A stretch of 64,000 nucleotides of DNA. Source: Anaerocolumna sp. MB42-C2. GTDB lineage: Bacteria; Bacillota; Clostridia; Lachnospirales; Lachnospiraceae. Numbering within the stretch: the stretch's first letter is position 1; the number at the start of each line of letters is the position of its first letter. Under the pieces are notes generated by a model. The model made no database searches and had not been told where the DNA came from. It worked only from the letters and a program-made list of their open reading frames with translations. A program made the position numbers and the translations under genes. Of this stretch, positions 1 to 8,296 are shown one piece after another. Location of the stretch: NCBI RefSeq assembly GCF_030913705.1, contig NZ_CP133190.1, positions 3,053,501 through 3,117,500 on the forward strand, given 5' to 3'.

Positions 1-276
1 GATTGGTAAAAGATAATTCGATATACTCATTTTTGAATTACCAAGTTCTTTAAAGTAAAAGTCCAGTTTGTCTTTTTCAAACCTCATATTTTCTGTTACA
101 TAATAATATATCTTAAGAATAAGGTCATATCTTTCCTTATAAAGTTCTTTGCTGTAATCAAATTTACCGTAACCTTTCTGTTTCATCTCTTCATATGAAA
201 TAGAATTGGCATAATAAAATAATAGATTATTTGCTTCTTCCACATAGTTTATTTCTTTTTTAACCGTAACCTGCAA
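1..276 (-). CDS. Partial gene of unknown function, possible transcriptional regulator
   Basis: Only the first 92 codons are in the window; the gene runs off the left edge. The frame is open throughout and starts at a TTG preceded by a GAGGG ribosome binding site about 7 bases upstream. The product begins MQVTVKKEINYVEEANNL and is rich in Lys, Glu, Tyr and Leu, which suggests a soluble helical protein. It lies about 18 bases downstream of the MFS transporter gene on the same strand, so the two are probably co-transcribed. Regulators of the ArsR type often sit next to MFS exporters in clostridia, so a regulator is a reasonable guess. No helix-turn-helix can be seen in the visible part. Confidence 0.5.
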   Translation of the reverse strand, partial: MQVTVKKEINYVEEANNLLFYYANSISYEEMKQKGYGKFDYSKELYKERYDLILKIYYYVTENMRFEKDKLDFYFKELGNSKMSISNYLLPI

Positions 277-294
277 GTATATCCCTCATTTCTT

Positions 295-1560
295 CTACTC
301 AAATCTTACCTTTTTTAAATAAAGAATGATAAAAAATATCATACTAAGTCCCCCGATCGCATAAAAAATAACTGATACTGATACGATTTTGGTGAGAATA
401 CCTATTAGGAAAGAAACAACCGGTATTGCCCCCACACAGCCGGAACTCATAATAGCTCCCACTCTCGCTAAATATTCACTATCTACCTGTTTCATAAATT
501 GTACATTTAACGCTGATATCAGCAAGGATAAAGCACAACCCGTAATCAGGGAAGTAATAATGCAGACCGCATAAACTATAAGCTTATAGTAACTTAAATA
601 ACCGCATAAGACAAGAACCAGATAATAAAAACTTAATAATATTCCCCCCATAAAAACAATTACCCTGGTATTTAATTTTTTCGCCGCATAAGGATAAAGA
701 GCTGAACCGATACCCAATCCCGCCGTCATACCAAAAGAGAGAACCGATAGCATTAATTCCCCCTGTTTTAAAACATTTTTAATCAACGGCGCCTGCAAGG
801 AATTAAGGGGAACCAAGATTGCATTTGCAACCATTGCCAATAATACAAAATTAAAAATAATGGAATTCTTTTTTAAATAAATTATTCCGCCCTTTAAAGT
901 ATCAAGATATTCATTAAAATTTATCTTTTGATAAGTATTTATATCTTCACCCGTTTTAATAAATAATATAATAACCGCTGATCCAAAAAATGTAACAGCG
1001 TCAGTAAAAATTGCCGTATGGATACCGAAAAGTGCAATAATACCTCCGGCTAATGCAAGACCTGCCAATTCTATAACATTTGTCAATGTAGAATTCAGCG
1101 ATAAACCGAAATCATAACATTCTTTATCCAATATCTTAGGTAAGACAGCCGTACCTGCCGGCCCTCTGAAAGCTTCCGCACTTGATATTACTAATGTAAA
1201 GGCAAGGAGAATCCAGGGATTTAACAGGTGCAGCAAAAATAATACGGCTACCAGACTTACGCTAACTCCCCGTATGATATCATTTAAAACCATAACCGTC
1301 TTCTTATTCCAGTTTTCCACCATTGCGCCGGCAAACGGCTGCAGAAAAATAGTAGGCACCCGGTTAATACCAAATATAATAGCAGACCAGGCCGCACTTC
1401 CTGTTAAGGAATAGACTAACCAGGTAAAAGCCACATAATCTATAGAATCCCCGAACCGATTAATTACATTTGCAAAAATAAGTTTCATATATTCTTTTTG
1501 CCGAAATACATCTCCGTAACCAACAGTCATACGACCTTTTGCACAATTTTCATCACTCAT
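295..1560 (-). CDS. MFS transporter (exporter-like)
   Basis: Major facilitator superfamily permease of about 421 residues with twelve predicted hydrophobic segments; likely a proton-coupled drug or small-molecule exporter of the MefA-like type. The N-terminal helices carry NRFGDSIDYVAFTWLVYSLT followed by a Pro/Phe-rich second helix, typical of this group. A longer reading frame starts at 1620, but that ATG overlaps the -10 box of a strong promoter, so translation cannot begin there. The ATG at 1560 (MSDENC), 12 bases after an AGGGGG ribosome binding site, is preferred. The partial gene at the left edge follows closely. The substrate cannot be told from sequence. Confidence 0.85.
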   Translation of the reverse strand: MSDENCAKGRMTVGYGDVFRQKEYMKLIFANVINRFGDSIDYVAFTWLVYSLTGSAAWSAIIFGINRVPTIFLQPFAGAMVENWNKKTVMVLNDIIRGVSVSLVAVLFLLHLLNPWILLAFTLVISSAEAFRGPAGTAVLPKILDKECYDFGLSLNSTLTNVIELAGLALAGGIIALFGIHTAIFTDAVTFFGSAVIILFIKTGEDINTYQKINFNEYLDTLKGGIIYLKKNSIIFNFVLLAMVANAILVPLNSLQAPLIKNVLKQGELMLSVLSFGMTAGLGIGSALYPYAAKKLNTRVIVFMGGILLSFYYLVLVLCGYLSYYKLIVYAVCIITSLITGCALSLLISALNVQFMKQVDSEYLARVGAIMSSGCVGAIPVVSFLIGILTKIVSVSVIFYAIGGLSMIFFIILYLKKVRFE

Positions 1561-1590
1561 ATACGGTATAGTCCCCCTGATTAAATATTT

Positions 1591-1604
1591 ACCAAATATT
1601 TGGT
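1591..1604. promoter_or_regulatory. Palindromic operator candidate at the MFS transcription start
   Basis: ACCAAATATTTGGT is a perfect 14-base palindrome just downstream of the -10 box, at the expected +1, so a bound repressor would block initiation. A second, shorter dyad (ATCAA-N5-TTGAT) lies just upstream of the -35 box. Confidence 0.5.
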
Positions 1605-1610
1605 TACCAT

Positions 1611-1639
1611 ATTTTAACATTATATTCGATATATGTCAA
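1611..1639 (-). promoter_or_regulatory. Sigma-A type promoter of the MFS gene
   Basis: On the minus strand TTGACA (1634-1639) and TAAAAT (1611-1616) are separated by exactly 17 bases, a near-consensus vegetative promoter reading into the MFS gene. Confidence 0.8.
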
Positions 1640-1745
1640 TCAATATATTTGATATTGATAAAACATTGAACAATTCCGGCTGTGGTTGAATTGTATCATT
1701 AGGCTGAACTATACTATAGCAGCTTTTTGTTTCGATCTTTACATA

Positions 1746-1788
1746 CAGCAACCCCCAATGTTCACCTACTAAACATTGGGGGTTGCTG
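1746..1788 (-). terminator. Strong hairpin after the opp remnant
   Basis: Two 17-base arms (1746-1762 and 1772-1788) are perfectly complementary around a 9-base loop. There is no long T run on either side, but the hairpin follows the truncated permease gene and separates it from the MFS promoter. Confidence 0.6.
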
Positions 1789-1826
1789 CCTTATCAATTA
1801 TTCCTCTTTTTTTCCAATTTTAAGTC

Positions 1827-2027
1827 TTAATGCGGTATTAAACAAATAAGTATCCACTCCATTTGTGCAGGATCCATCTGACCGGAACGGGACTGAATCT
1901 GACCGATCATGTTCTCCACCGGATCGGAAGGAAACATTCGGGGTATAAAAAATATAAAAGTAATACCAATCCACACGGTCAACAAATAGGTTAAAAATCT
2001 TAGACCGAAATATTTACGAAACTTCAA
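1827..2027 (-). pseudogene. Truncated oligopeptide ABC permease (OppB/DppB-like) stub
   Basis: The frame encodes only the N terminus of a binding-protein-dependent permease: a basic start, one transmembrane segment (FLTYLLTVWIGITFIFFIP) and the FPSDPVENM periplasmic stretch typical of OppB/DppB. After DPAQMEW the family sequence stops and about eight unrelated residues lead to a stop codon. A full permease is about 310-330 residues. GGAG spaced 8 bases favours the TTG at 2027. It lies 100 bases downstream of the binding-protein gene, the normal opp order. No second permease or ATPase genes follow, so the rest of the operon was probably deleted and the stub is non-functional. Confidence 0.8.
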
Positions 2028-2136
2028 CTGCTTCACTCCTTTTTTAGTAAATCATGATGGCTTTTCCTATATGTTTTTACTGCCCGGTGAGTATCACCAG
2101 GCAGCAAAAATACTATATTACAGTAAACATTTGTTT

Positions 2137-4164
2137 TTATTTAACAGGTGAAATCTCTGTCAATATATACTTAAAGCAGCTCCACCACCACCATGGACCA
2201 TTATAAGGATTTTCTGAATTCGGATAGTTATTCCAGTATGTGCTGTTCGTAGGAACGAATTTAACACCGGAATGGAAACCAATAAATGGAAGTTCTTCTA
2301 TTGCAATCTTGAAAAATTCCTGACCCAGTTCATAAGCTTTCGCGTCATCCGGTGAAAGTTTAGATAACTCATGAATGATTTCAGTCGCTCTGTCATTCTT
2401 CCAACGTGTTCCCTGACCGGAACCTTTTTCTCCCATCGGAACGATAAGGTCAGCATCCCAGCCATTGATCTGTGAATAGATATCTTTGGTTATGAAACCG
2501 GTAGGCCAGTATCCTGCTATATCATAATTACCTGTTTGGCCATTGGTATCCCATGTTGCACTGGATTCACTAACAAGATTGATCTTGAATCCAAATTTTG
2601 TAAGTTGGTCATAAGCCGCCTGAACACCACGTCCTGCCTGAGCTTCGGTATCTGCTAAATAAGTCATATTAAATGTGAAAGGTTTTCCGTTAAAATACCA
2701 GCCGTCATCTTTTTTCTCAAGACCTGCTTTAATAAACAATTTCTCTGCTGCAGCGGGATCGTATTTCCAGCAGCCTACACCGAACATATCAACAAGAGCA
2801 TCGTGATCTGTTGGGATATCATATCCTTTGCCTTTAAGAACTTCTGCCATTCTGTCTGCATAACCTTCGTCGAAAGGTTTCACAGTAGTACCATCACCTA
2901 AATCGAGTGAGAAATCTTTCAGCCATGGAAGTAATGGTTTCACATACAGTTCCTGAGCAGCGCTTGTATTGGTAAGGATCGGGAATGGTGACGCACGGCC
3001 TACACCGTTAAATATGTTCTGTGATATCTCGTCGAAATTCATTGCAAGTGCAACACCCCAACGGAAATCTTTATTATCAAAAGGAGCACCTTTACCCATA
3101 GAGAAAGCTAAACCTTTTGAACAAGGGTCATCACTGGTAGCATATGGGAAGTCTTTATACCAGCATGCGATATTCGGATTCTGAGCAGTCATAACTTCCA
3201 ACATTTCCGGTGAAACTTCGCAAAGGATATCTACTTCGTTATTGATGAGACTCATCTGACGGGTAGTATCATCGCCAAGATTTCTGAACCATACGTATTT
3301 TGCCTGAGGTTCTTTTCCTGTAACAACACCAACGGTACTGTTCTTCCAGTCTTCACGGCGTTCATACAGAATCCATTTTCCTAAATCATCATAAGCCTTT
3401 ACTGTATATGGACCAGCAACAACAGGTTCGGAATCCTTAAACTGGGTAACATCTGCCTGTTTTGAATAGATGTGTTCCGGAACGATTCTTAAATCATTAC
3501 CCCAGATTGTAACACCGAATCTCTGTGCCAAACGAGGAAAAGGTTCATTCGTAACAATCTTAACAGTATAATCGTCAACTTTCTCAACGGATTTAAATAC
3601 CTGTTTGTAATAAGTACACTGGGGTATACCAGGGTTGTTCATTATCATGTTAAATGTAAATGCAACGTCATCTGCAGTTAAATCTTCCCCGTCAGACCAT
3701 TTAATACCCTGACGTATCTTAATTGTATGCTCTGTAAAATCTGCATTGGATTCCGGCATACCATCTGCAACTTCGCCGAACTGTTCCCCTTTAACAGTAT
3801 CGATTTCCCACATCATTGCTGACATAAGCTGGTGAATACCGAACCCCATCGATGTTCCCTGCATATAGGAGTTAAATTGTCCTGGTGTGTCAGTAGGTGA
3901 CTGACATTCAACGATAAGTGTTTCATTTCTTGGAGTTCCAACCTCCGTCATCTCTCCCGATGGCGCAGGTTCTGACTCAGCCTTTGTTTCAGTTTTCGTT
4001 TCTGTCTTAGTTTCCTTCTCCGTTACAGACTCTGCTTCTTGCGATGTTTCAGCAGTCTTTTTCCCGGTCGTCGTGTCTTTCGGACCTTTGCACCCGGTTA
4101 GCATGGCAGCTATAAGAACAAAAGCTACAATGTAAGCAAGCCATGTGCGTACTACCTTTTTCAT
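2137..4164 (-). CDS. Oligopeptide ABC transporter substrate-binding lipoprotein
   Basis: Extracellular solute-binding protein family 5 (OppA/DppA-like), 675 residues. A lipoprotein signal (basic start, hydrophobic core, MLTGC lipobox with Cys25) is followed by a low-complexity Thr/Glu/Lys linker at about residues 30-75 and the binding domain. Family features include the VEKVDDYTVKI and EPFPRLAQRF regions and aromatic-rich ligand-binding segments. The reading frame extends 40 codons further upstream, but those codons include a translated AGGAGG site, so ATG 4164 is the start. Its permease partner is only a stub and no ATPases are nearby. It is either an orphan that works with another transporter or is on the way to decay. 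Confidence 0.9.
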   Translation of the reverse strand: MKKVVRTWLAYIVAFVLIAAMLTGCKGPKDTTTGKKTAETSQEAESVTEKETKTETKTETKAESEPAPSGEMTEVGTPRNETLIVECQSPTDTPGQFNSYMQGTSMGFGIHQLMSAMMWEIDTVKGEQFGEVADGMPESNADFTEHTIKIRQGIKWSDGEDLTADDVAFTFNMIMNNPGIPQCTYYKQVFKSVEKVDDYTVKIVTNEPFPRLAQRFGVTIWGNDLRIVPEHIYSKQADVTQFKDSEPVVAGPYTVKAYDDLGKWILYERREDWKNSTVGVVTGKEPQAKYVWFRNLGDDTTRQMSLINNEVDILCEVSPEMLEVMTAQNPNIACWYKDFPYATSDDPCSKGLAFSMGKGAPFDNKDFRWGVALAMNFDEISQNIFNGVGRASPFPILTNTSAAQELYVKPLLPWLKDFSLDLGDGTTVKPFDEGYADRMAEVLKGKGYDIPTDHDALVDMFGVGCWKYDPAAAEKLFIKAGLEKKDDGWYFNGKPFTFNMTYLADTEAQAGRGVQAAYDQLTKFGFKINLVSESSATWDTNGQTGNYDIAGYWPTGFITKDIYSQINGWDADLIVPMGEKGSGQGTRWKNDRATEIIHELSKLSPDDAKAYELGQEFFKIAIEELPFIGFHSGVKFVPTNSTYWNNYPNSENPYNGPWWWWSCFKYILTEISPVK

Positions 4165-4398
4165 ATAAGTTCCTCCTTTATGATAAATTTCCCGGAATAA
4201 AAAGGGGTTAATTATAAACCTTTCTATCCCTTTTTTAAAAATCAGCCATTTGATTACAGAAAACAGCCGACAAATGTGTATCATTTGCGACAGTGCCGAG
4301 TACCTATCTATTATTTTTCGGTTTGGCGGTGATTTTTAATTTATGTTACTTCTTGCCTCCGGCGTGCCCCCCGCCTTTCCTGATACTCTCTTATCCTT

Positions 4399-4477
4399 GT
4401 TACTGTTCACTCCTCTGCAAAAAGCAGCAGTTCCGCGAGCAATAACACGCTTCACGATGTTGACTGAGAACAGTAAC
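4399..4477. repeat. Short palindromic repeat element, copy 1 (79 bp)
   Basis: GTTACTGTTCAC at 4399 and GAGAACAGTAAC ending at 4477 form imperfect terminal inverted repeats. The first 49 bases match the end of a 163-bp element at 24531-24693 with about two substitutions, including the internal CTGCAAAAAGCAG hairpin. This copy is shorter, so it looks like an internal-deletion derivative. No target duplication is seen. Confidence 0.7.
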
Positions 4478-4644
4478 GATTTCTCAACTAATTTCTGTTT
4501 TCCCTTGTTTTTGTTATTTTTGACGTAAAAATTACTGTATTTAATTGCTTTCTATACAAAATATATAAACATAATTTATGTTTTAGAACTGTAATCCTGT
4601 ATTATACCTATAATTCGTCCACCAAAACATACATTTAACACATA
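4478..4644. other. AT-rich intergenic DNA without a recognised gene
   Basis: T-rich sequence between the repeat element and the promoter of the decarboxylase genes. No convincing reading frame or RNA structure is seen. Confidence 0.5.
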
Positions 4645-4673
4645 TTGACATTTTGAAGTTTATATGGTATAAT
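4645..4673 (+). promoter_or_regulatory. Consensus promoter of the oadG-oadB unit
   Basis: TTGACA (4645-4650) and TATAAT (4668-4673) with a 17-base spacer: a perfect vegetative promoter reading right. Confidence 0.9.
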
Positions 4674-4694
4674 TTAAAAAAATATTTCGATTTT

Positions 4695-4777
4695 TTCCGG
4701 TTGGCAGTTTATTGTAAACTGTTTCAAGTTTTAGCTTAAAGGGTGGAGAGCTTCTTTATTAAAGTTCTCTTTTTTTG
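4695..4777 (+). promoter_or_regulatory. Structured leader with hairpin and T-run (attenuator-like)
   Basis: The transcript from the 4645 promoter would start near 4680. A first hairpin is formed by CAGTTTA-TTG-TAAACTG (about 4707-4723). An imperfect GAGAGC...TTCTC hairpin followed directly by seven T residues (about 4745-4777) has the form of an intrinsic terminator. It lies about 110 bases before the first start codon, as in riboswitch- or protein-controlled attenuation. It matches no riboswitch class I can name. Confidence 0.5.
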
Positions 4778-4884
4778 TGCAAAATTATAATTTTATGTAG
4801 GCGAATCGGAGAAATACAATTTAACCTATCTCCGATTTAAAATAAATTTTAAACTTACTTAACAAATGAAATGGGGTGAATGAA

Positions 4885-5037
4885 GTGTCTTTATCTGAGA
4901 GTATTCTTATTGCATTGTTCTGTATGGCGGTCGTATTTAGCGTCTTATGCATGCTCTGGGCTATTATTCGAGTATTTTCTCTGATTATAATAAATATTGA
5001 GAAAAGAAATGAAAAAAGCTCAACGGATGCTAATTAA
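4885..5037 (+). CDS. OadG-like gamma subunit of a sodium-pumping decarboxylase
   Basis: A 50-residue protein, MSLSESILIALFCMAV..., with one N-terminal transmembrane helix and a short basic/polar tail. Size, the SESxLIALFxMxxVF start and position directly before an OadB gene match the OadG_gamma family, which holds the membrane beta subunit to the cytoplasmic carboxyltransferase. GTG 4885 is preferred because GGGGTGA lies about 8 bases upstream; an in-frame GTG at 4876 is possible. The stop is 48 bases before the beta-subunit gene. No biotin-carrier or carboxyltransferase gene is adjacent. Confidence 0.75.
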   Translation: MSLSESILIALFCMAVVFSVLCMLWAIIRVFSLIIINIEKRNEKSSTDAN

Positions 5038-5085
5038 AAGTTTATAATTTATACTATTTTCGACAAGTAAAAGGAGGACTTCATT

Positions 5086-6222
5086 GTGTTTATTGATTCA
5101 CTGGTAAAATTGTTAGGAGATTCCGGCTTTGTTGCTTTAACCTGGCAATCTTTAATTATGATTTTTGTTTCATGTGTACTTATTTATCTTGCTATCGGTA
5201 AAAAATTCGAACCGCTTCTGCTATTACCAATCGCTTTTGGTATGCTTTTAGCCAATCTGCCACTAACAGGACTAATGGCTGAACCTGCCAGCGCAAAAGA
5301 AGCAGGCGGACTTCTTTATTATCTTTACCTGGGTGTTAAAAAGGGAATTTACCCCTCTTTGATCTTTTTAGGAATTGGTGCAATGACGGATTTCGGTCCA
5401 TTAATAGCTCGTCCCAGCAGTTTACTTATTGGAGCCGGCGCTCAATTCGGTATTGCAGTAGCTTTCATAATAGCAACACTTATGGGATTTACACCACAGG
5501 AAGCTGCCTCCATTGGTATAATCGGCGGTGCAGATGGTCCTACAGCTATCTATCTTACAACAAGACTGGCTCCCCATCTCCTTGCCTCTATAGCGGTGGC
5601 CGCTTATTCTTATATGGCATTGATTCCGCTTATTCAGCCGCCTTTAATGAATTTACTTACTACAGAAAAAGAACGTAAAATAAAGATGGAACAATTAAGA
5701 AGTGTATCCAAGTTAGAAAAGATTTGTTTTCCCATCGCCGTATCAATTATTTGTATATTGCTTCTTCCGTCCGTTGCCCCATTAATCGGTATGCTTATGT
5801 TAGGTAATCTATTCAGAGAATCCGGTGTCGTAGAAAGACTATCTGATACTGTACAAAATGCATTAATTAATATAGTCACTATTTTCTTAGGGGTTACTGT
5901 TGGTGCCACCGCAGTTGGTTCAGAATTTTTAAGACCTCAAACCATAGGAATTATTATCCTTGGTCTTACTGCATTTATGTTCAGTACAATTGGAGGTCTG
6001 TTAATCGGTAAGTTAATGTGTGTCTTAACTAAGGGAAAGATAAACCCTCTGATCGGTTCTGCCGGAGTATCTGCTGTACCTATGGCTGCCCGTGTATCAC
6101 AGGTGGAAGGTATGAAAGCAAGTCCGGGTAATTATCTGCTTATGCATGCTATGGGACCAAACGTAGCCGGAGTTATCGGTTCCGCTGTTGCAGCCGGTAT
6201 CCTTTTATCTTTATTTAAATAA
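5086..6222 (+). CDS. Sodium ion-translocating decarboxylase beta subunit (OadB/GcdB/MmdB family)
   Basis: Integral membrane subunit, 378 residues, that decarboxylates carboxybiotin and couples this to Na+ export. The family signature [15 protein letters not shown] lies near residues 145-158 and includes the Asp central to Na+/proton coupling. GAMTDFGPL near residue 100 and the C-terminal [12 protein letters not shown] and [14 protein letters not shown] segments are also conserved. The start is GTG with an AGGAGGA site upstream. The substrate (oxaloacetate, methylmalonyl-CoA or glutaconyl-CoA) is fixed by the alpha subunit, which is absent here, so it cannot be named. It is probably co-transcribed with the gamma-like gene and ends at a hairpin terminator. 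Confidence 0.93.
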   Translation: MFIDSLVKLLGDSGFVALTWQSLIMIFVSCVLIYLAIGKKFEPLLLLPIAFGMLLANLPLTGLMAEPASAKEAGGLLYYLYLGVKKGIYPSLIFLGIGAMTDFGPLIARPSSLLIGAGAQFGIAVAFIIATLMGFTPQEAASIGIIGGADGPTAIYLTTRLAPHLLASIAVAAYSYMALIPLIQPPLMNLLTTEKERKIKMEQLRSVSKLEKICFPIAVSIICILLLPSVAPLIGMLMLGNLFRESGVVERLSDTVQNALINIVTIFLGVTVGATAVGSEFLRPQTIGIIILGLTAFMFSTIGGLLIGKLMCVLTKGKINPLIGSAGVSAVPMAARVSQVEGMKASPGNYLLMHAMGPNVAGVIGSAVAAGILLSLFK

Positions 6223-6302
6223 TTATTAATCTTTATTTTTTCAAAACGAAAATATAATTTTCTATATTTTAAATTACTAAATTTTATTATACTGAATCAA
6301 TA

Positions 6303-6381
6303 AAGTACTGCCGCAATTATATTCTACCGAAGAAATTACAAGTCATAAAACAGTAGAGTTTAATTGCAGCAGCACTTTTTC
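6303..6381 (+). terminator. Terminator after the decarboxylase beta gene
   Basis: A long imperfect stem pairs AGTACTGCCGCAATTA...TCTAC with GTAGA...TAATTGCAGCAGCACT and is followed by TTTTTC. The loop is unusually long, about 25 bases. Confidence 0.7.
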
Positions 6382-6467
6382 TTTCTTTATTTCTTTCTTT
6401 ATTTCTTTTCTTTTGCTTAATTAAATTAATTTTTTAACTTTAGGCAGATTCTATTGTCAAGCTAATT

Positions 6468-7286
6468 TTATTGTTCAACCAAATCATTTAGATTGCCGAA
6501 CGTATAACCCATCTCTTCCCATTTGGTAAGCAACTCATCTAAAATTTCTGAATTTGTTTTAGATGTACTATGAAGAAGCACAATAGCACCCGGATGAATT
6601 CTACCGCATAATTTTTTAAATGCTTCTTCTTTCGTAGGCTGTTTATCCTGATACCAGTCTACATAAGCAAGACTCCAGAAGAATGTCTTGTATCCTAACT
6701 TCTGAGCCATTTTCAGATTTGACTCACTGTATTTTCCCTGAGGTGGCCTATAATATTTTACCATCTTCTGTCCGGTACAAGCTTCATAGGCTGTATCCAG
6801 ATCTTCCAATTCTTTACGGAAAGATTCCATAGACGCCATACTTGACATATTGGGATGGTGATATGTATGATTACCAACATTATGTCCCTCTTTTAGCATT
6901 CGTTTAACCAAATCCGGACTAGTATTAATATAATTACCTACTATAAAAAAAGTTGCCTTGACATTATGCTTTTTCAGGGCATCCAGGATGGCAGGCGTAT
7001 ATCCGTTTTCATACCCCGCATCAAAAGTTAAATAGATGACCTTTTTATTAACATCACCGATATAATAGGCATCATATTTTTTCATCTCATCCGGTGTAGC
7101 ATTGCCCGTAGGTGGGTTTCCCTCCTTGGAGAACCCCAGTCCCCAGTTTTCTTCACTTGGTTTTAAGATATCTTTCCCATACACATCAGCTAATACAGCC
7201 GCTCCACCGCCAAGCAAGTACGCAATCATAAAAACAAAAATAGTCAGAATCACATTTTTGTTTCTTAAAAGTTTTATCCATTTCAT
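6468..7286 (-). CDS. pdaA: Delta-lactam-biosynthetic polysaccharide deacetylase (PdaA-like)
   Basis: NodB-domain deacetylase of 272 residues with an N-terminal signal anchor (residues about 14-33). In sporeformers PdaA removes acetyl groups from muramic acid so that muramic-delta-lactam can form in spore cortex. Visible motifs are LTFDAGYENGYT (near 87-98, catalytic Asp; the usual second metal-binding Asp is replaced, as in the PdaA subgroup), GNHTYHHP (metal-binding His), RPPQGKYSE and HPGAIVLLHSTSKTNSEIL. The reading frame begins upstream at a TTG, but ATG 7286 with GGAG six bases upstream is the better start. That ribosome binding site lies inside a 16-bp inverted repeat. Confidence 0.9.
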   Translation of the reverse strand: MKWIKLLRNKNVILTIFVFMIAYLLGGGAAVLADVYGKDILKPSEENWGLGFSKEGNPPTGNATPDEMKKYDAYYIGDVNKKVIYLTFDAGYENGYTPAILDALKKHNVKATFFIVGNYINTSPDLVKRMLKEGHNVGNHTYHHPNMSSMASMESFRKELEDLDTAYEACTGQKMVKYYRPPQGKYSESNLKMAQKLGYKTFFWSLAYVDWYQDKQPTKEEAFKKLCGRIHPGAIVLLHSTSKTNSEILDELLTKWEEMGYTFGNLNDLVEQ

Positions 7287-7289
7287 AAA

Positions 7290-7333
7290 AAACTCCATCA
7301 AATATTATTATTATAATATATTTGATGGAGTTT
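7290..7333. promoter_or_regulatory. 16-bp inverted repeat covering the pdaA ribosome binding site
   Basis: Arms at 7290-7305 and 7318-7333 are perfectly complementary around a 12-base AT spacer. The left arm contains the GGAG site of pdaA on the minus strand and a TATAAT-like sequence lies in the spacer. A read-through transcript would hide the ribosome binding site in a hairpin; the DNA could also be an operator. Confidence 0.6.
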
Positions 7334-7573
7334 CCAGTCATTCCTGTATAACTTGGTCCTTTTTAAATGTTTTCGGATAATATTATATAGAATTATTATT
7401 TGAAAGCATTTTCACCTCTCAATTTGTCTCCCTTAAATTTTAAAGACAACTTTATATCAGCAAAAAACAATTTATATCATAAAGTCTTTTACGATTCCAA
7501 AAAAAGAAAACATTAGATCTTACATATATTACTCAAATAATAAAATAATATATATTATAAGGAGGAAGTTTAT

Positions 7574-7819
7574 ATGGAAATAATGGAAAACTGGCATGAT
7601 TGGAAAAAGACTCTAGGTAAAGCAGTTGATCTCGGAGAAACCGTTGGTATGTCTGAAAAGACAATAAATGATCTTTCCGAAAAAGTTGGGACCTACCTTT
7701 CAAACCATGTTCAACCTCACAACGATGAGGAAAAACTTTTAAAGGATATGTGGGATGCGGCAGACGAAGAAGACAGAAAAGTTTTAGCTAAGATTGTTGT
7801 AAAAATTGTTGATAAATAA
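7574..7819 (+). CDS. DUF3243 family protein
   Basis: An 81-residue acidic, helical, cytosolic protein. The pattern WHDWKKTLGKAVDLGETVGM followed by a KVGTYLSNHVQPHNDEEKLLKDMWDAA stretch and a LAKIVVKIVDK tail matches DUF3243 (B. subtilis YmfJ-like), whose biochemical role is not established. The start is supported by AAGGAGGAAG five bases upstream. It stands alone, divergent from pdaA. Confidence 0.85.
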   Translation: MEIMENWHDWKKTLGKAVDLGETVGMSEKTINDLSEKVGTYLSNHVQPHNDEEKLLKDMWDAADEEDRKVLAKIVVKIVDK

Positions 7820-7857
7820 AATACAACACTTTTTAAGTTTAGTTCATATAATGTTGG

Positions 7858-8004
7858 GTCCTATCTATGGTACCATCCTGCGGAATTGGCAAAATATCTG
7901 GTTGCTATCTGGTTGAAATGCAATTTTGCAGGTGGAGGCTCCACTCCTAAAGTAGAGAATATTAATGCCCTGGAACAAGAATATATCAAACTTGCAAAAT
8001 AAAA
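7858..8004 (+). pseudogene. 3' remnant of an unidentified gene
   Basis: An open frame reads SYLWYHPAELAKYLVAIWL...GGGSTPKVENINALEQEYIKLAK before a stop. The composition looks like the C-terminal end of a real protein, but there is no start codon or ribosome binding site. It ends about 10 bases before an IS-like element, so it is probably a leftover from a deletion. I do not recognise the family. Confidence 0.35.
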
Positions 8005-8014
8005 TCTATAAGCA

Positions 8015-8200
8015 GGGGCTGTTGCAAAATAATAAACTTATCGAGCTTGGGCCTAGAATATAGTTAATATTTCTTGAATTTCGTTAAGTCGCGCGAATGG
8101 CTACATTCTCTTTCTTGTAGCCATTCGTGCATACTCTTCACAAAATATCTAAATATATTCTCTCCTGGGTAAGATAGATTTTAAATTTTGCAAAAGTCCT
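8015..8200. mobile_element. Miniature IS-like element (186 bp, no transposase)
   Basis: The ends GGGGCTGTTGCAAAAT (8015-8030) and, inverted, AGGACTTTTGCAAAAT (8185-8200) match at 13 of 16 positions and resemble IS1182-type termini. The interior has no gene but holds a perfect 12-bp-arm hairpin (CGAATGGCTACA...TGTAGCCATTCG, about 8096-8129). The best reading is a non-autonomous derivative of an insertion sequence. No clear target duplication is seen. Confidence 0.55.
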
Positions 8201-8208
8201 AGTTACTT

Positions 8209-8279
8209 AATCGGCTCCTCTATCCGTTACAAACGATCAAAAACCCTCTATAAGTTACGGACTCCGGTTTTCGCCGATT
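8209..8279. repeat. Nested inverted repeats downstream of the GH42 gene
   Basis: AATCGGC (8209-8215) pairs with GCCGATT (8273-8279). Inside these, TCCGTTAC (8223-8230) pairs with GTTACGGA (8254-8261) at 7 of 8 positions. This may be the end of the sugar operon transcript or part of an element next to the miniature IS. Confidence 0.45.
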
Positions 8280-8296
8280 CTGCCGCAGTAGCAGTG

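Noticed and set aside
4343-4528. 61-codon frame crossing the 79-bp repeat element
   Set aside because: It is made largely of the palindromic element; no ribosome binding site.
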